DNA from: Sphingobium abikonense NBRC 16140
GTDB lineage: Bacteria; Pseudomonadota; Alphaproteobacteria; Sphingomonadales; Sphingomonadaceae
Assembly: GCF_001598335.1 (NCBI RefSeq)
Contig: NZ_BCYT01000019.1
Location: 1-64,000, forward strand
Length of the DNA stretch: 64,000 bases
Direction of reading: 5' to 3'
Shown here: one piece after another, positions 45,190 to 54,784 of the stretch
Numbering within the stretch: the first letter of the stretch is position 1
Layout: the number at the start of each line of letters is the position of its first letter
The notes under the pieces: generated by a model
Told to the model about the DNA's origin: nothing
The model's database searches: none
What the model saw: only the letters and a program-made list of their open reading frames with translations
Translations under genes and position numbers: made by a program

Positions 45190-45852
45190 ATGACCCATCC
45201 CATCCTTATCTCACCCTCGATCCTGTCCGCCGACTTCGCGCGCCTTGGCGAGGAAGTGCGCGCCATCGACGAAGCGGGCTGCGACTGGATCCATATCGAT
45301 GTCATGGACGGGCATTTCGTGCCCAACATCACCATCGGCCCGGCCGTGGTGAAGGCGCTGCGCCCGCACAGCCAAAAGCCGTTCGACGTCCATCTGATGA
45401 TCTCGCCGGTGGACCCGTATCTCGATGCCTTCGTTCAGGCCGGGGCGGACATCATCACCGTCCATCCCGAAGCGGGTCCGCACATCCACCGCACCGTCCA
45501 GCATATCAAGTCGCTGGGCGTGAAGGCGGGCGTGGTGCTCAATCCCGGCACCCCGGCCAAGATGCTCGACTATCTGATCGACGATGTCGACCTCATCCTG
45601 GTGATGAGCGTCAATCCCGGTTTCGGCGGCCAGAGCTTCATCGAGAATCAGCTGCGCAAGATTGAGGCGATCCGCAAGATGATCGACAAGTCGGGCCGCG
45701 ACATTCGCCTTCAGGTCGATGGCGGCATCGACCTCACTACCGCGCCCAGGGCGATCGCTGCGGGCGCGGACGTGCTGGTCGCCGGCACCGCGACCTTCCG
45801 TGGCGGCCAAAGCGCTTATGCCGACAATATCCGTCAATTGCGGGGCGGGTGA
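45190..45852 (+). CDS. rpe: Ribulose-phosphate 3-epimerase
   Basis: 220 aa TIM barrel. [33 protein letters not shown] (metal-binding His-x-Asp and His), [18 protein letters not shown] and DGGI are Rpe signatures. It interconverts ribulose-5-P and xylulose-5-P in the pentose phosphate pathway. ATG 45190 used rather than the preceding TTG. Its TGA overlaps the GTG start of the heparinase gene, so they are coupled. Confidence 0.96.
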   Translation: MTHPILISPSILSADFARLGEEVRAIDEAGCDWIHIDVMDGHFVPNITIGPAVVKALRPHSQKPFDVHLMISPVDPYLDAFVQAGADIITVHPEAGPHIHRTVQHIKSLGVKAGVVLNPGTPAKMLDYLIDDVDLILVMSVNPGFGGQSFIENQLRKIEAIRKMIDKSGRDIRLQVDGGIDLTTAPRAIAAGADVLVAGTATFRGGQSAYADNIRQLRGG

Positions 45853-47615
45853 GCGACCCGCGACGCCTGTCGGCCCGCTCGGGCCAGGACCTGCCGCCCG
45901 AAGAGGGCGCGGACGGCATCGAGCAGGGCAAGCGCCTCATCCGCGTCGCGGATGACAAGGGGCTGTCGCTGACGCAGAAGATCGCGCATCATGTCTATCT
46001 GCTCAGCTGGAAAACGCCGATCCACGGTCGCCGGCTGCGGGGCAAATATCCGCTCAAGCTGCTGGCCGTGCCCGACGACGACATTGTCGGCGACGGCCGC
46101 GCCGGGGCGGCGATGCGCGCGGGCTATTTCCTGTTTCGTGGGCAGAAATTGCCGATCGACCGGCTGGACTTTGCCCGGCCGGGCGTCGGTCCGGCCTTTA
46201 GCGATTATCTGCACAGCTTCCGCTGGCTGCGCGACCTGTCGGTCAGCGCCTCGCGCGAACAGGGCGCACCGATCGCCGAAGGCGTGCTGCGCAAATGGCT
46301 GGCCGTCTATGCCGAAACGCCCAGCGAGCCGGCCTGGCGGGCGGACAATGCCGGCTGGCGGCTGCTGTTCTGGACCGCCCACGCCCCGCTCATCCTTTCG
46401 TCCAGCGACCTTGTCTATCGCTCGCTGGTGCTCAACTGCATCGCGCGCACCGCTCGGCATCTGGACCGGGGTGCGGACAAGGCGCCGCTGGGCCTGCCGC
46501 GAATCGTCGCCTGGTGCGCGATCATCGCCGCCGGGCTGCTGATCCCGGGCGGCGAAACCCGCCGGCAATTCGGCGAAGCAGGTCTGAAACGCGCGATCGA
46601 CAGCGGCATCCATGCCGATGGCGGCATCGTGTCGCGCTCTCCGCTGGCGCAGATGGAAACGATCATGGCGCTCTCCATGCTGCGCGCCGTCTATGACGTG
46701 CGCCGGGAAAAGCCCCCCCTCTTCCTTGGCGATGCGCTGGCCCGCACGGTCCCCGCGCTGCTGGGCCTTGCCCATGGCGATGGCGGGCCAGGCAGCTGGC
46801 AGGGGTCGGGCGCCATCGCGCCGCAGATGGTGGACAGCGTCGTGCAGGCCAGCCGCGTGCGCGCCCGTCCGCTGCGCCAGGCGCGCGACTGGGGCTATCA
46901 GCGGATCGCCGCCGGCGCGACCGTGGTTCAGGTGGATGCCGCCCCGCCGCCGGTGGCGCGCCTGGCCGACGCCGGCTGCGCCTCGACCGGCGCGATCGAG
47001 ATCAGCGACGGGCGGCAGCGGCTGATCGTCAACTGCGGCGGCGCGGCGCTGGAGGGCGCGTGGATCACCGCCGATCTGGCGCAGGGCCTGCGCACCACCG
47101 CCGCGCACAGCACGCTTGTGCTCAATGACAGCAACTCCACCGCGCTGCTGCCCGGCGGCACGCTGGGCAAGGGCGTGACCGAGGTCGAGCTGAACCGGCA
47201 GGAAATGGACAATGGCAGCCGGCTGGAACTCAGCCATGACGGCTATGTCCGGCGCATGGGCTATGTCCATCGCCGCCTGCTGATGGTGAGCGGCGATGGC
47301 CGCGAAGTGCGGGGCGAGGATATGCTCACCCCGGCCGAACGCCGCCGCAAGCCCGGCCGCCAGCCGGTGCAGATCCGCTTTCACCTCGCGCCCGGCGTCG
47401 AACCCACGCTGACCGCCGACAATCAGGCCGCCGTGCTGCGCATCGACCAGGGCGCGCTCTGGCAGTTCCGCACCGGCACGGGCCTGCTCAGCGTCGAGGA
47501 CAGCCTGTGGGTCGATGGCGATGGCCACCCCCATCCCACCCGCCAGCTGGTCGTCACCGGCGAAGCCCTGCCCGGCGGCTCCAGCATCGGCTGGCTGTTC
47601 AAACGCATGGGATAA
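45849..47615 (+). CDS. Heparinase II/III family protein
   Basis: 588 aa. N-terminal helical toroid ([27 protein letters not shown]) and C-terminal Hepar_II_III beta domain ([46 protein letters not shown]). Members are polysaccharide lyases, but the bacterial rsmB/purH-associated subfamily has no proven substrate; no signal peptide is present, an oddity for a lyase. GTG start overlaps the rpe stop. The rsmB-heparinase-purH neighbourhood is conserved in alphaproteobacteria. Confidence 0.92.
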   Translation: MSDPRRLSARSGQDLPPEEGADGIEQGKRLIRVADDKGLSLTQKIAHHVYLLSWKTPIHGRRLRGKYPLKLLAVPDDDIVGDGRAGAAMRAGYFLFRGQKLPIDRLDFARPGVGPAFSDYLHSFRWLRDLSVSASREQGAPIAEGVLRKWLAVYAETPSEPAWRADNAGWRLLFWTAHAPLILSSSDLVYRSLVLNCIARTARHLDRGADKAPLGLPRIVAWCAIIAAGLLIPGGETRRQFGEAGLKRAIDSGIHADGGIVSRSPLAQMETIMALSMLRAVYDVRREKPPLFLGDALARTVPALLGLAHGDGGPGSWQGSGAIAPQMVDSVVQASRVRARPLRQARDWGYQRIAAGATVVQVDAAPPPVARLADAGCASTGAIEISDGRQRLIVNCGGAALEGAWITADLAQGLRTTAAHSTLVLNDSNSTALLPGGTLGKGVTEVELNRQEMDNGSRLELSHDGYVRRMGYVHRRLLMVSGDGREVRGEDMLTPAERRRKPGRQPVQIRFHLAPGVEPTLTADNQAAVLRIDQGALWQFRTGTGLLSVEDSLWVDGDGHPHPTRQLVVTGEALPGGSSIGWLFKRMG

Positions 47616-47683
47616 GGGCGAAACCGCCCCCTCCCGCTGTCACCAAAGCCGTCCATCGCCCGCCTCTGCAAGGATATCACCGC

Positions 47684-48250
47684 ATGACCCCGACCGACCT
47701 GCTCGTCCCCACTTGGCGCCAGATGCTGGGCGCGCTGTCCGACTGGCTTGCCAAGGCCGAAGTGCAGATGCCCGGCGGCGCTGCCGACGCGCTGCTGTCC
47801 GCCCGGCTTGCGCCCGATATGTTTCCGCTCGCAACGCAAGTGCGCTTCGCCTGTGTGCAGGTGTGGGAAGGGGCGCATCGCCTGCGCGACGAGCCGCTGC
47901 CTGACCGGGTGATGGCGCTGCTGGACGAAGGGCGGCAGGCGGGCGACCAGCCCGGCACCATGGCCGACGCACGGGCGCGCATCGCCGAAACCCTCGTCCT
48001 GCTCGACAGCTTGGCCGCCGACGCGCTGAACCGGTGCAGCGACGCCCCGCTCGCCCATGACCTGCCCAATGGCATGATCTTCGACCTGACGTCCGACAGC
48101 TATGCGCGCGACTGGGCGCTGCCCCAATTTTATTTTCACGTCATGACCGCCTACGCCATCCTGCGCGCGCAGGGCGTGGAGCTGGGCAAGGCGGATTATG
48201 TCGCGCACATGCTGCCCCGCCTGCGCCAGCCGGGCGCGCCGCAGGACTGA
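47684..48250 (+). CDS. DUF1993 family protein
   Basis: 188 aa. [47 protein letters not shown] and [25 protein letters not shown] are typical of DUF1993, a DinB-like four-helix bundle. Cytoplasmic; function unknown. Located between the heparinase gene and purH on the same strand, with a 68-nt gap upstream. Confidence 0.87.
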   Translation: MTPTDLLVPTWRQMLGALSDWLAKAEVQMPGGAADALLSARLAPDMFPLATQVRFACVQVWEGAHRLRDEPLPDRVMALLDEGRQAGDQPGTMADARARIAETLVLLDSLAADALNRCSDAPLAHDLPNGMIFDLTSDSYARDWALPQFYFHVMTAYAILRAQGVELGKADYVAHMLPRLRQPGAPQD

Positions 48251-48336
48251 CCCCACATCCCAAGGCTGTATTTTTCCGCCGACCCGGCCTAAGGGACGGC
48301 CCATTCTTCCTGTCCTGCGATAAGAAAGCCTGCCTC

Positions 48337-49926
48337 ATGTCCGACGTCACCATCAAGCGCGCCCTCCTGTCCGTGTCGGACAAGGCGGGCCTCATCGAAC
48401 TGGGCCAGGCGCTGGGGAAGCATGGCGTCGAACTGGTGTCGACCGGCGGCACGGCGAAGGCGCTGCGGGAGGCGGGCCTGACGGTCAAGGATATTTCCGA
48501 CCTCACCGGTTTCCCCGAAATGATGGACGGCCGCGTCAAGACGCTGCATCCCAAGGTCCATGGCGGCCTGCTCGCCGTGCGGGGCAACCCGGATCATGTC
48601 GCCTCAATGGACGAACATGCGATCGGCGCGATCGACCTCGTCGTCGTCAATCTCTATCCCTTCGCCGCCACCGTCGCCAAGGGCGCGGATCGCGAGGAGA
48701 TTATCGAGAATATCGACATTGGCGGCCCGTCGATGGTCCGCTCCGCCGCGAAGAATCATGAAAGCGTCGCGATCGTCACCGATCCGGCCGACTATGCCCG
48801 GCTGATCGCCGAGATGGACAAAAAGGGTGGCGCGACCAGCTATGACTTCCGCCGGATGCTCGCGGCCAAGGCTTATGCCGCCACCGCCGCCTATGATTCG
48901 ATGATCGCCAGCTGGTTCGCTTTTGCCGACCAGGGCGTCACCTTCCCCGAAACGCTCAGCCTGGCGAGCACGCTGGGCGCGACGTTGCGCTATGGCGAAA
49001 ATCCGCATCAATCCGCCGCCCTCTATCTGCCGGTCGGTCCCACCGCGCGCGGCATCGCCCAGGCGCAGCAGATCCAGGGCAAGGAACTCTCCTACAACAA
49101 CTACAACGACGCCGACGCCGCGCTGGAGCTGGTCAGCGAATTTCGCGACGGCCCGCCGACCGTTGTCATCGTCAAGCACGCCAATCCCTGCGGCGTCGCC
49201 ACCGGCGACACGCTGATCGAAGCCTATGAGGCCGCACTCGCCTGCGACAGCGTCTCGGCCTTTGGCGGCATCATCGCGGTCAACCGCCCGCTCGACGGCC
49301 CCACCGCCGAGGCGATCAGCGGCATCTTCACCGAAGTCGTCGCCGCGCCCGATGCGGATGAGGACGCCAAGGCGATCTTCGCGAAGAAGAAGAACCTCCG
49401 CCTGCTGCTGACCGGCGACCTGCCCGATCCGGCGCGTCCAAGCCTTCAGGTCAAGAGCATCGCGGGCGGCATGTTGGTGCAGAGCCGCGACAATGGCCAG
49501 GTCAGCCGCGACGCGCTCAAGGTCGTGACACAGCGCGCGCCGACCGAACAGGAGCTTAAGGACTGCCTGTTCGCCTGGACCGTCGCCAAGCATGTGAAAT
49601 CGAACGCCATCGTCTATGCCAAGGACGGCAGCACGGCGGGCGTCGGCGCAGGCCAGATGAACCGCCTTGAATCCGCGCGCATCGCCGCCTGGAAAGCAAA
49701 GGATGCCGCCGAAAAGGCCGGCTGGGCGCAGCCGCGCACCATCGGTTCGGCGGTCGCCTCCGACGCTTTCTTCCCCTTCGCCGACGGCCTGATGGCGGCG
49801 GTGGAGGCCGGCGCGACCGCGGTGATCCAGCCCGGCGGATCGATCCGCGACGACGAAGTGATCGCGGCGGCGGACGAAGCGGGCCTCGCCATGGTCTTCA
49901 CCGGCATGCGCCACTTCCGGCATTGA
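48337..49926 (+). CDS. purH: Bifunctional AICAR formyltransferase/IMP cyclohydrolase
   Basis: 529 aa. N-terminal MGS-like cyclohydrolase ([49 protein letters not shown]), C-terminal transformylase ([26 protein letters not shown], and the DAFFPFADG and [13 protein letters not shown] ends). It performs the final two steps of IMP synthesis. Followed by strong terminator hairpins. Confidence 0.97.
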   Translation: MSDVTIKRALLSVSDKAGLIELGQALGKHGVELVSTGGTAKALREAGLTVKDISDLTGFPEMMDGRVKTLHPKVHGGLLAVRGNPDHVASMDEHAIGAIDLVVVNLYPFAATVAKGADREEIIENIDIGGPSMVRSAAKNHESVAIVTDPADYARLIAEMDKKGGATSYDFRRMLAAKAYAATAAYDSMIASWFAFADQGVTFPETLSLASTLGATLRYGENPHQSAALYLPVGPTARGIAQAQQIQGKELSYNNYNDADAALELVSEFRDGPPTVVIVKHANPCGVATGDTLIEAYEAALACDSVSAFGGIIAVNRPLDGPTAEAISGIFTEVVAAPDADEDAKAIFAKKKNLRLLLTGDLPDPARPSLQVKSIAGGMLVQSRDNGQVSRDALKVVTQRAPTEQELKDCLFAWTVAKHVKSNAIVYAKDGSTAGVGAGQMNRLESARIAAWKAKDAAEKAGWAQPRTIGSAVASDAFFPFADGLMAAVEAGATAVIQPGGSIRDDEVIAAADEAGLAMVFTGMRHFRH

Positions 49927-49933
49927 GTCTCAT

Positions 49934-50000
49934 GCAGGTGCGAACGCATCCTGTTCGCACCTGCAAAATCGCGCAAATCCGCCACTTTTTGCCAAGTGGC
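49934..50000 (+). terminator. Tandem hairpins after purH
   Basis: First hairpin: perfect 12-bp stem GCAGGTGCGAAC / GTTCGCACCTGC (49934-49964, 7-nt loop). Second: GCCACT / AGTGGC (49981-50000) followed by CTCTTTTC. Together they should end the purH transcript. Confidence 0.8.
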
Positions 50001-50101
50001 CTCTTTTCATCCCGTCCTGCCGCGCCTATTTAAGGCGCGACCCTACTTCCACGTCAGACGTGGGGCACAAGACAAGAAAACATGTTCGACAGGAGACAAG
50101 G

Positions 50102-50434
50102 ATGAGCATGAAGACGCTGGCGGCCCTTGCCGCCACGATGGCCCTTGCGCTGCCCGCTATGGCCAGCGCCGGCAGCACCAATAATGACGTGATTGTCGAT
50201 GGCACCAGCGGCACGGAAACCCGGTCGATGACCGTTTCGCTCGCCGATCTCAATCTCGCCCGCGCGGGCGACGTGCGCCGCGCCGATTATCGCCTGATGC
50301 GCGCATCCAAGAAAGTGTGCGGTTTCGTCAATGGATCGGTCATCCCCGTGACCGACGATTATCGCAACTGCTACGGCGCCGCGATCGACGGCGCACGCAG
50401 CGACCTTACCGCCCTGACGCAGCGTCTGGGCTGA
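50102..50434 (+). CDS. UrcA family periplasmic protein
   Basis: 110 aa. Signal peptide (MKTLAALAATMALALPAMASA), then the UrcA core: SMTVSLADLNLARAGDVRRADYRL and paired cysteines in KKVCGFVNG and DDYRNCYGAAI, likely a disulfide. Family function unknown; common in sphingomonads. CAGGAG precedes the ATG at 50102. Upstream leader has a GCGCC/GGCGC hairpin and a CCACGTC/GACGTGG repeat. Confidence 0.88.
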   Translation: MSMKTLAALAATMALALPAMASAGSTNNDVIVDGTSGTETRSMTVSLADLNLARAGDVRRADYRLMRASKKVCGFVNGSVIPVTDDYRNCYGAAIDGARSDLTALTQRLG

Positions 50435-50496
50435 TCGGGCCATTGCCAGAGCGCGCCCGTCGCGCCTGATCCTTCCCCCACGAAGGGGACTGCAGG

Positions 50497-50528
50497 GGGC
50501 CGTTCCGCATCATGCGGGGCGGCCCTTT
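50497..50528 (+). terminator. Terminator after urcA
   Basis: GGGCCG pairs with CGGCCC and, inside, CCGCAT with ATGCGG, followed by TTTGT. Intrinsic terminator for urcA. Confidence 0.75.
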
Positions 50529-50562
50529 GTCCTGCGCGACGCACCGTCATGCTTACCGGCGG

Positions 50563-50577
50563 TTAACCACTCCTTAG
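50563..50577 (+). promoter_or_regulatory. Near-consensus CtrA box
   Basis: TTAA-CCACTCC-TTAG matches the CtrA consensus TTAA-N7-TTAA at 7 of 8 fixed positions; the first part, TTAACCA, is also the extended half-site. It lies 52 nt before the FAD-oxidoreductase start. A sciP gene in this window confirms the CtrA circuit is present. Binding is inferred. Confidence 0.5.
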
Positions 50578-50629
50578 AAGATTTCCTTCACTCCGGTCGG
50601 CACGAAGACCATCGGGGGACCATATTGCC

Positions 50630-52153
50630 ATGCCGCGTACCGATCAGAAGGTGGATGTTGCCATTATCGGGGCTGGCCCGGCCGGCCTGACCGCCGCCTA
50701 TCTGCTGACCAAGCAGGGCTATAGCGTTGCCGTGATCGAAAAGGACCCGACCTATGTCGGCGGCATCAGCCGCACGGTGGAGTTGAATGGCTTTCGATTC
50801 GACATTGGCGGCCACCGCTTCTTTTCCAAGTCGCAGCAGGTGGTCGACCTCTGGAACGAGATATTGCCCGACGATTTCATCCAGCGCCCGCGCATGAGCC
50901 GTATCTATTATGAGGGCAAATATTACAGCTACCCTCTGCGCGCGTTCGAAGCGCTGCGCAATCTCGGGCTCTGGCGCTCGACGCTCTGCATGGCGAGCTT
51001 CGCCAAAGCGAAACTCTTTCCCAATCGCGATATTCGCTCCTTCCAGGACTGGACCGTCAACGCCTTCGGGCACAAGCTGTTCTCGATATTCTTCAAGACC
51101 TATACCGAAAAGGTCTGGGGCATGCCCTGCGATGAAATGTCGGCCGACTGGGCAGCGCAGCGGATCAAGGGCCTGTCGCTCTGGGGCGCGGTCAAGGATG
51201 GGCTCAAGCGCAGCCTTGGCCTCAACAAGACGCCCAATGACGGCATGGCGACCAAGACGCTGCTGGAAAGTTTCCGCTATCCGCGCCTTGGCCCCGGCAT
51301 GATGTGGGACGCGGCGCGCGATTATGTGGTCGCGGGCGGCAACCAGGTGCTGATGGCGCACAGCTTCAAACGGCTGGAGGAAGACCAGACGCATGGCACG
51401 TGGCGGCTCATTGCCGACGGCCCCGATGGCGACGTCACCATCCGCGCCGGCCATGTCATTTCCTCCGCGCCGATGCGCGAACTGGCCGGCCGCATCCACC
51501 CGCTGCCCGCTACGCTGCCGCAGGCGATGGACCTTAAATATCGCGATTTCCTGACCGTCGCGTTGATGGTGAAGGGGGATGATATCTTCCCCGACAACTG
51601 GATCTACATCCATGATCCGCGCGTGCAGGTCGGCCGCATCCAGAATTTCCGCAGCTGGTCGCCCGAAATGGTGCCCGATCCCACGCTCGCCTGCGTGGGC
51701 CTTGAATATTTCTGTTTCGAAGGCGACGGCCTCTGGTCCTCGACCGATGCCGATCTGATCGCGCTGGCGACACGGGAAATGGCGCAGCTTGGCCTGTGCG
51801 ACCCGCAGGATGTTGTCGGCGGCGCGGTGGTGCGTCAGGAAAAGGCCTATCCCGTCTATGACGACGCCTATGCCGCCAATGTGTTGGCGATGCGCACCGA
51901 ATTGGAGGCGCGCTATCCCACGCTCCACATGGTCGGGCGCAACGGCATGCACCGCTATAATAACCAGGATCATGCGATGATGACCGCGATGCTGACGGTG
52001 CGCAACATCATCGCCGGCCGCCGCGTCCATGACGTGTGGCAGGTCAATGAGGATGCCGAATATCATGAGGCCGGCGCAGAAGGCCAGGATGCCGACGCGC
52101 AGGTCGCGCTCGCCAGCGTCCGCGCCGTCCCGGCCCGGCTCAAGGCGGCCTGA
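50630..52153 (+). CDS. FAD-dependent oxidoreductase (UGM/amine-oxidase-like)
   Basis: 507 aa. Rossmann FAD motif VAIIGAGPAGLTAAYLL (GxGxxG at 14-19), then GGISRTVELNGFRFDIGGHRFF, resembling the UDP-galactopyranose mutase/COG1232 group, and a C-terminal FAD segment GRNGMHRYNNQDHAM. Such proteins occur beside GtrA and glycosyltransferases and are thought to modify sugars or prenyl-linked intermediates; no exact substrate is known. First gene of a three-gene unit (4-nt gap to gtrA). Cytoplasmic. Confidence 0.85.
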   Translation: MPRTDQKVDVAIIGAGPAGLTAAYLLTKQGYSVAVIEKDPTYVGGISRTVELNGFRFDIGGHRFFSKSQQVVDLWNEILPDDFIQRPRMSRIYYEGKYYSYPLRAFEALRNLGLWRSTLCMASFAKAKLFPNRDIRSFQDWTVNAFGHKLFSIFFKTYTEKVWGMPCDEMSADWAAQRIKGLSLWGAVKDGLKRSLGLNKTPNDGMATKTLLESFRYPRLGPGMMWDAARDYVVAGGNQVLMAHSFKRLEEDQTHGTWRLIADGPDGDVTIRAGHVISSAPMRELAGRIHPLPATLPQAMDLKYRDFLTVALMVKGDDIFPDNWIYIHDPRVQVGRIQNFRSWSPEMVPDPTLACVGLEYFCFEGDGLWSSTDADLIALATREMAQLGLCDPQDVVGGAVVRQEKAYPVYDDAYAANVLAMRTELEARYPTLHMVGRNGMHRYNNQDHAMMTAMLTVRNIIAGRRVHDVWQVNEDAEYHEAGAEGQDADAQVALASVRAVPARLKAA

Positions 52154-52157
52154 GCCC

Positions 52158-52565
52158 ATGGCCCCCCGCCTGCGGGCGGCGGTCCTGCCGGTCACGCGCC
52201 TGATGTTCGCCCGCTATCTGCTGGCCAGTATCATCGCGCTCGCCAGCGACTTCGCCCTGTTCCTGCTGCTGGACCGCCTGGGCCTGCCGCCGGTCGCGGC
52301 GGCGTGCGGCGGCTATGCCGGCGGCCTGCTGGTCCATTGGGCGATCAGCGTTCGCTTCGTCTTCGACACCGGCGCAGGGCCATCGCATGGCCAGCGCCTC
52401 GCCTTCATCGCCAGCGCGCTGCTGGGCATGGGCATGACGATGGCGATGGTCGGCGCGCTCAGCCTCGTCGGCACCACGCCCGCGCTTGCCAAGCTCCTGT
52501 CCGTCCCGGTCAGCTTCCTCACCGTCTATGCGATTCGCAAATATGGCGTCTTCGCCCGCGCCTGA
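52158..52565 (+). CDS. GtrA family membrane protein
   Basis: 135 aa with four hydrophobic helices: FARYLLASIIALASDFALFLLL, AAACGGYAGGLLVHWAISVRFVF, LAFIASALLGMGMTMAMVGAL and LLSVPVSFLTVYAIRKYGVF. GtrA-like proteins are proposed flippases for polyprenyl-linked sugars. It starts 4 nt after the oxidoreductase and its end overlaps the next gene by 23 nt. Confidence 0.9.
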   Translation: MAPRLRAAVLPVTRLMFARYLLASIIALASDFALFLLLDRLGLPPVAAACGGYAGGLLVHWAISVRFVFDTGAGPSHGQRLAFIASALLGMGMTMAMVGALSLVGTTPALAKLLSVPVSFLTVYAIRKYGVFARA

Positions 52566-54309
52566 ACTGCGCCGCGCCGCGTTCTGGGCAGGGCTGGCCT
52601 GGCTGGCCTGCTGCCTCGTCCTGCTGTGGCTCTCCCATGGCCGCTTTTCCGCGCTTGCCTTTCGCGATCCCGATGATGCGATGCGGCTGGTGCAGGTGCG
52701 CGACTGGCTGGCCGGCCAATCCTTTTTCGATGTGTCCCAGCATCGGGTGAACCCGCCTTATGGCGGGCCGATGCACTGGTCGCGAATCGTCGACATGCCG
52801 ATCGCGGCCCTCATCCTCCTCCTGCGGCCGCTGCTCGGCGCGGCGAGCGCCGAGCTTGTCGCCAGCATCGCCGTGCCGCTGCTTTTGCTGGGCGGCCTCG
52901 TCGCTGCCGCCTTCACCGCCGCGCGCTGGGTCGCGGGCAGCGCCGTGGCGCTGGTCGGCGTCATCCTGCTGCTGACATCGCCCAGCATCCTGGTCCAGTT
53001 CGCGCCGCTGCGCATCGACCATCATGGCTGGCAGATCCTGCTTGCCGGCGTCGCGCTGATGGGCGCGTTCGATGGGCGCCCGGCGCGGGGCGGCGTCATC
53101 GCCGCCCTGGCGCTGTCGACATGGCTCCAGATTTCAATCGAGGCGCTCCCCTATGCCGCGCTGTTCGCCGCTCTGTTCGCGCTGCGCCACTGGATCGAGC
53201 GGGATCAGGGGCCGCGCTTCCTTGCCTTCGCCGTCACGCTCGGCCTTGCCGCGGCGATCCTGCTCGCGCTCCTGCGCGGGCCGGGCGCGCTGCTCGCCAC
53301 CCATTGCGACGCCCTGTCCTATGCCTATGTCTGGCCGCTCGTCGCGCTGGCCCTCGCCGCTGCGCTCGTCGGGCGCGTCATCGGCCTCGATACGGCCAGG
53401 CGGCGGCTGATCGTCGCCGCGCTGGCGGGCGGCGCGGCGGTCCTGACCTTCCTTGGGACGGGCGGCCCCTGCCTGGCGGGCGATCCCTTCGCCGCGCTCG
53501 GCCCGGTCGCCTATCGCCTCTGGTATCTCAAGGTGATGGAGGGGCGGCCGATCTGGGCGCAGGACCTTGCCATGCGGGGCGCCATCCTGCTGCCGGCGCT
53601 CGCGGGTCTGGCCGGCGCACTGCTGGCGGCATGGCGCTCATCCGGCGCGGCGCGGGCGCGCTGGGTGACGCTTGCGCTGCTGATCGTCGGCGCGACGCTC
53701 GTGGCGACGTTGGTGATGCGCGCCCTGTCGGTCGCCCATCTCTTCGCGCTGCCGGGCATCGCCTGGCTCATCGCCCTGCTCTTTCGCCGCGCGCAGGCCG
53801 CGCGCAGCCCGATCATCCGCGTCCTTGGTTCAGCAGCGCTGGTGCTGCTGTCGCCAGCGGGGCTGAGCGCTGGCTGGATCGCGCTTGTGTCCCGCCACCC
53901 GGCCGAGGATAAGAGCGCCGCCGCCGACTGCCGCGCCCAATTCCTCCTCGCGCCGCTCGACCGCCTGCCGCCCGCCACGCTGTTCGCGCCGATCGACATG
54001 GGCCCCGACATCTTGCTGCGCACCCGCCACAGCGTCATCGCCACCGCGCATCACCGCAATGTCGCGGGCCTGACGGAGGTTATCCGCGCCTTCGTCGCCG
54101 ACCCACAACAGGCGCAATCCATCGTCGCGGGCAGCGGCGCGACCTATCTGGTCGGCTGCGATTCGCTGACGGAACTGCGCTCCTACGCGCGCGAAAATCC
54201 TAAAGGGCTGGCCGCCATGGTCCGGCAGGGCCGCGCGCCCGACTGGCTGGAACCGCTGCCGGGCAAGGGGCCACTGCGGATATGGCGGATCAGGCGGGCT
54301 GGAAGCTGA
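52543..54309 (+). CDS. Polytopic GT-C-like membrane protein, uncharacterised
   Basis: 588 aa with about 11 hydrophobic helices. The first periplasmic loop holds an acidic FRDPDDAMR motif (residues 40-48) and HWSRIVDMP (78-86), reminiscent of the acidic metal-binding loop in GT-C enzymes such as STT3 and ArnT. The C-terminal ~110 residues are a soluble periplasmic part (PATLFAPIDMGPDILLRTRHSV). It probably transfers a sugar from a polyprenyl phosphate donor. Overlaps gtrA by 23 nt and the convergent msrB by 20 nt. No named family is recognised; the GT-C idea is inference. Confidence 0.7.
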   Translation: MASSPAPELRRAAFWAGLAWLACCLVLLWLSHGRFSALAFRDPDDAMRLVQVRDWLAGQSFFDVSQHRVNPPYGGPMHWSRIVDMPIAALILLLRPLLGAASAELVASIAVPLLLLGGLVAAAFTAARWVAGSAVALVGVILLLTSPSILVQFAPLRIDHHGWQILLAGVALMGAFDGRPARGGVIAALALSTWLQISIEALPYAALFAALFALRHWIERDQGPRFLAFAVTLGLAAAILLALLRGPGALLATHCDALSYAYVWPLVALALAAALVGRVIGLDTARRRLIVAALAGGAAVLTFLGTGGPCLAGDPFAALGPVAYRLWYLKVMEGRPIWAQDLAMRGAILLPALAGLAGALLAAWRSSGAARARWVTLALLIVGATLVATLVMRALSVAHLFALPGIAWLIALLFRRAQAARSPIIRVLGSAALVLLSPAGLSAGWIALVSRHPAEDKSAAADCRAQFLLAPLDRLPPATLFAPIDMGPDILLRTRHSVIATAHHRNVAGLTEVIRAFVADPQQAQSIVAGSGATYLVGCDSLTELRSYARENPKGLAAMVRQGRAPDWLEPLPGKGPLRIWRIRRAGS

Positions 54310-54766
54310 GCGCCACGCCGTTCATGCAATAACGCTTGCCCGTGGGCTTGGGGCCATCGTCGAACACATGGCCCAGATGTCCGCCACAGCGCGCGCAATG
54401 CACCTCCGTGCGCGGATAGCCCAGCGCGAAGTCGCGACTGGTGCCCACCGCGCGCGGCAAAGGCGCCCAGAAACTGGGCCAGCCCGTGCCGCTGTCGAAC
54501 TTGGTCTTGCTGCTGAACAATTTTTGCGTGCACCCCGCGCACGCGAAGATGCCCGCGCGATGCTCGTCATTGAGCGGGCTGCTATAGGGGCGCTCGGTCG
54601 CTTCCTGCCGCAACACCTTATAGGCCCAGGGGCTCAGCTTCTTGCGCCACTGCGCGTCGCTCAGCGTGTAGGCATAGGCCGCCTCCGCCTCGCCCGGCAA
54701 TAATTGCCACAGCGCCACAGCGCTCACGCCGCTGGCGATACCGCCCAGGAAATGCCGTCTGTTCAT
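54290..54766 (-). CDS. msrB: Peptide-methionine (R)-S-oxide reductase with TAT signal
   Basis: 158 aa. N-terminal NRRHFLGGIASGVSAVAL is a twin-arginine signal, implying folded export to the periplasm. The MsrB domain has zinc cysteines C76-x2-C79 and C124-x2-C127, FDSGTGWPSFW, GHLGHVFDDGP and catalytic C147 in RYCMNG. It repairs oxidised methionine in envelope proteins. Start at 54766 chosen because it puts the twin arginines near the N-terminus. Convergent with the GT-C-like gene. Confidence 0.94.
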   Translation of the reverse strand: MNRRHFLGGIASGVSAVALWQLLPGEAEAAYAYTLSDAQWRKKLSPWAYKVLRQEATERPYSSPLNDEHRAGIFACAGCTQKLFSSKTKFDSGTGWPSFWAPLPRAVGTSRDFALGYPRTEVHCARCGGHLGHVFDDGPKPTGKRYCMNGVALSFQPA

Positions 54767-54784
54767 GGCCACGGCATAGCGCAA

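Noticed and set aside
45834..47534. 566-codon minus-strand frame opposite the heparinase gene
   Set aside because: Antisense of a complete heparinase-family gene with no domain signature.
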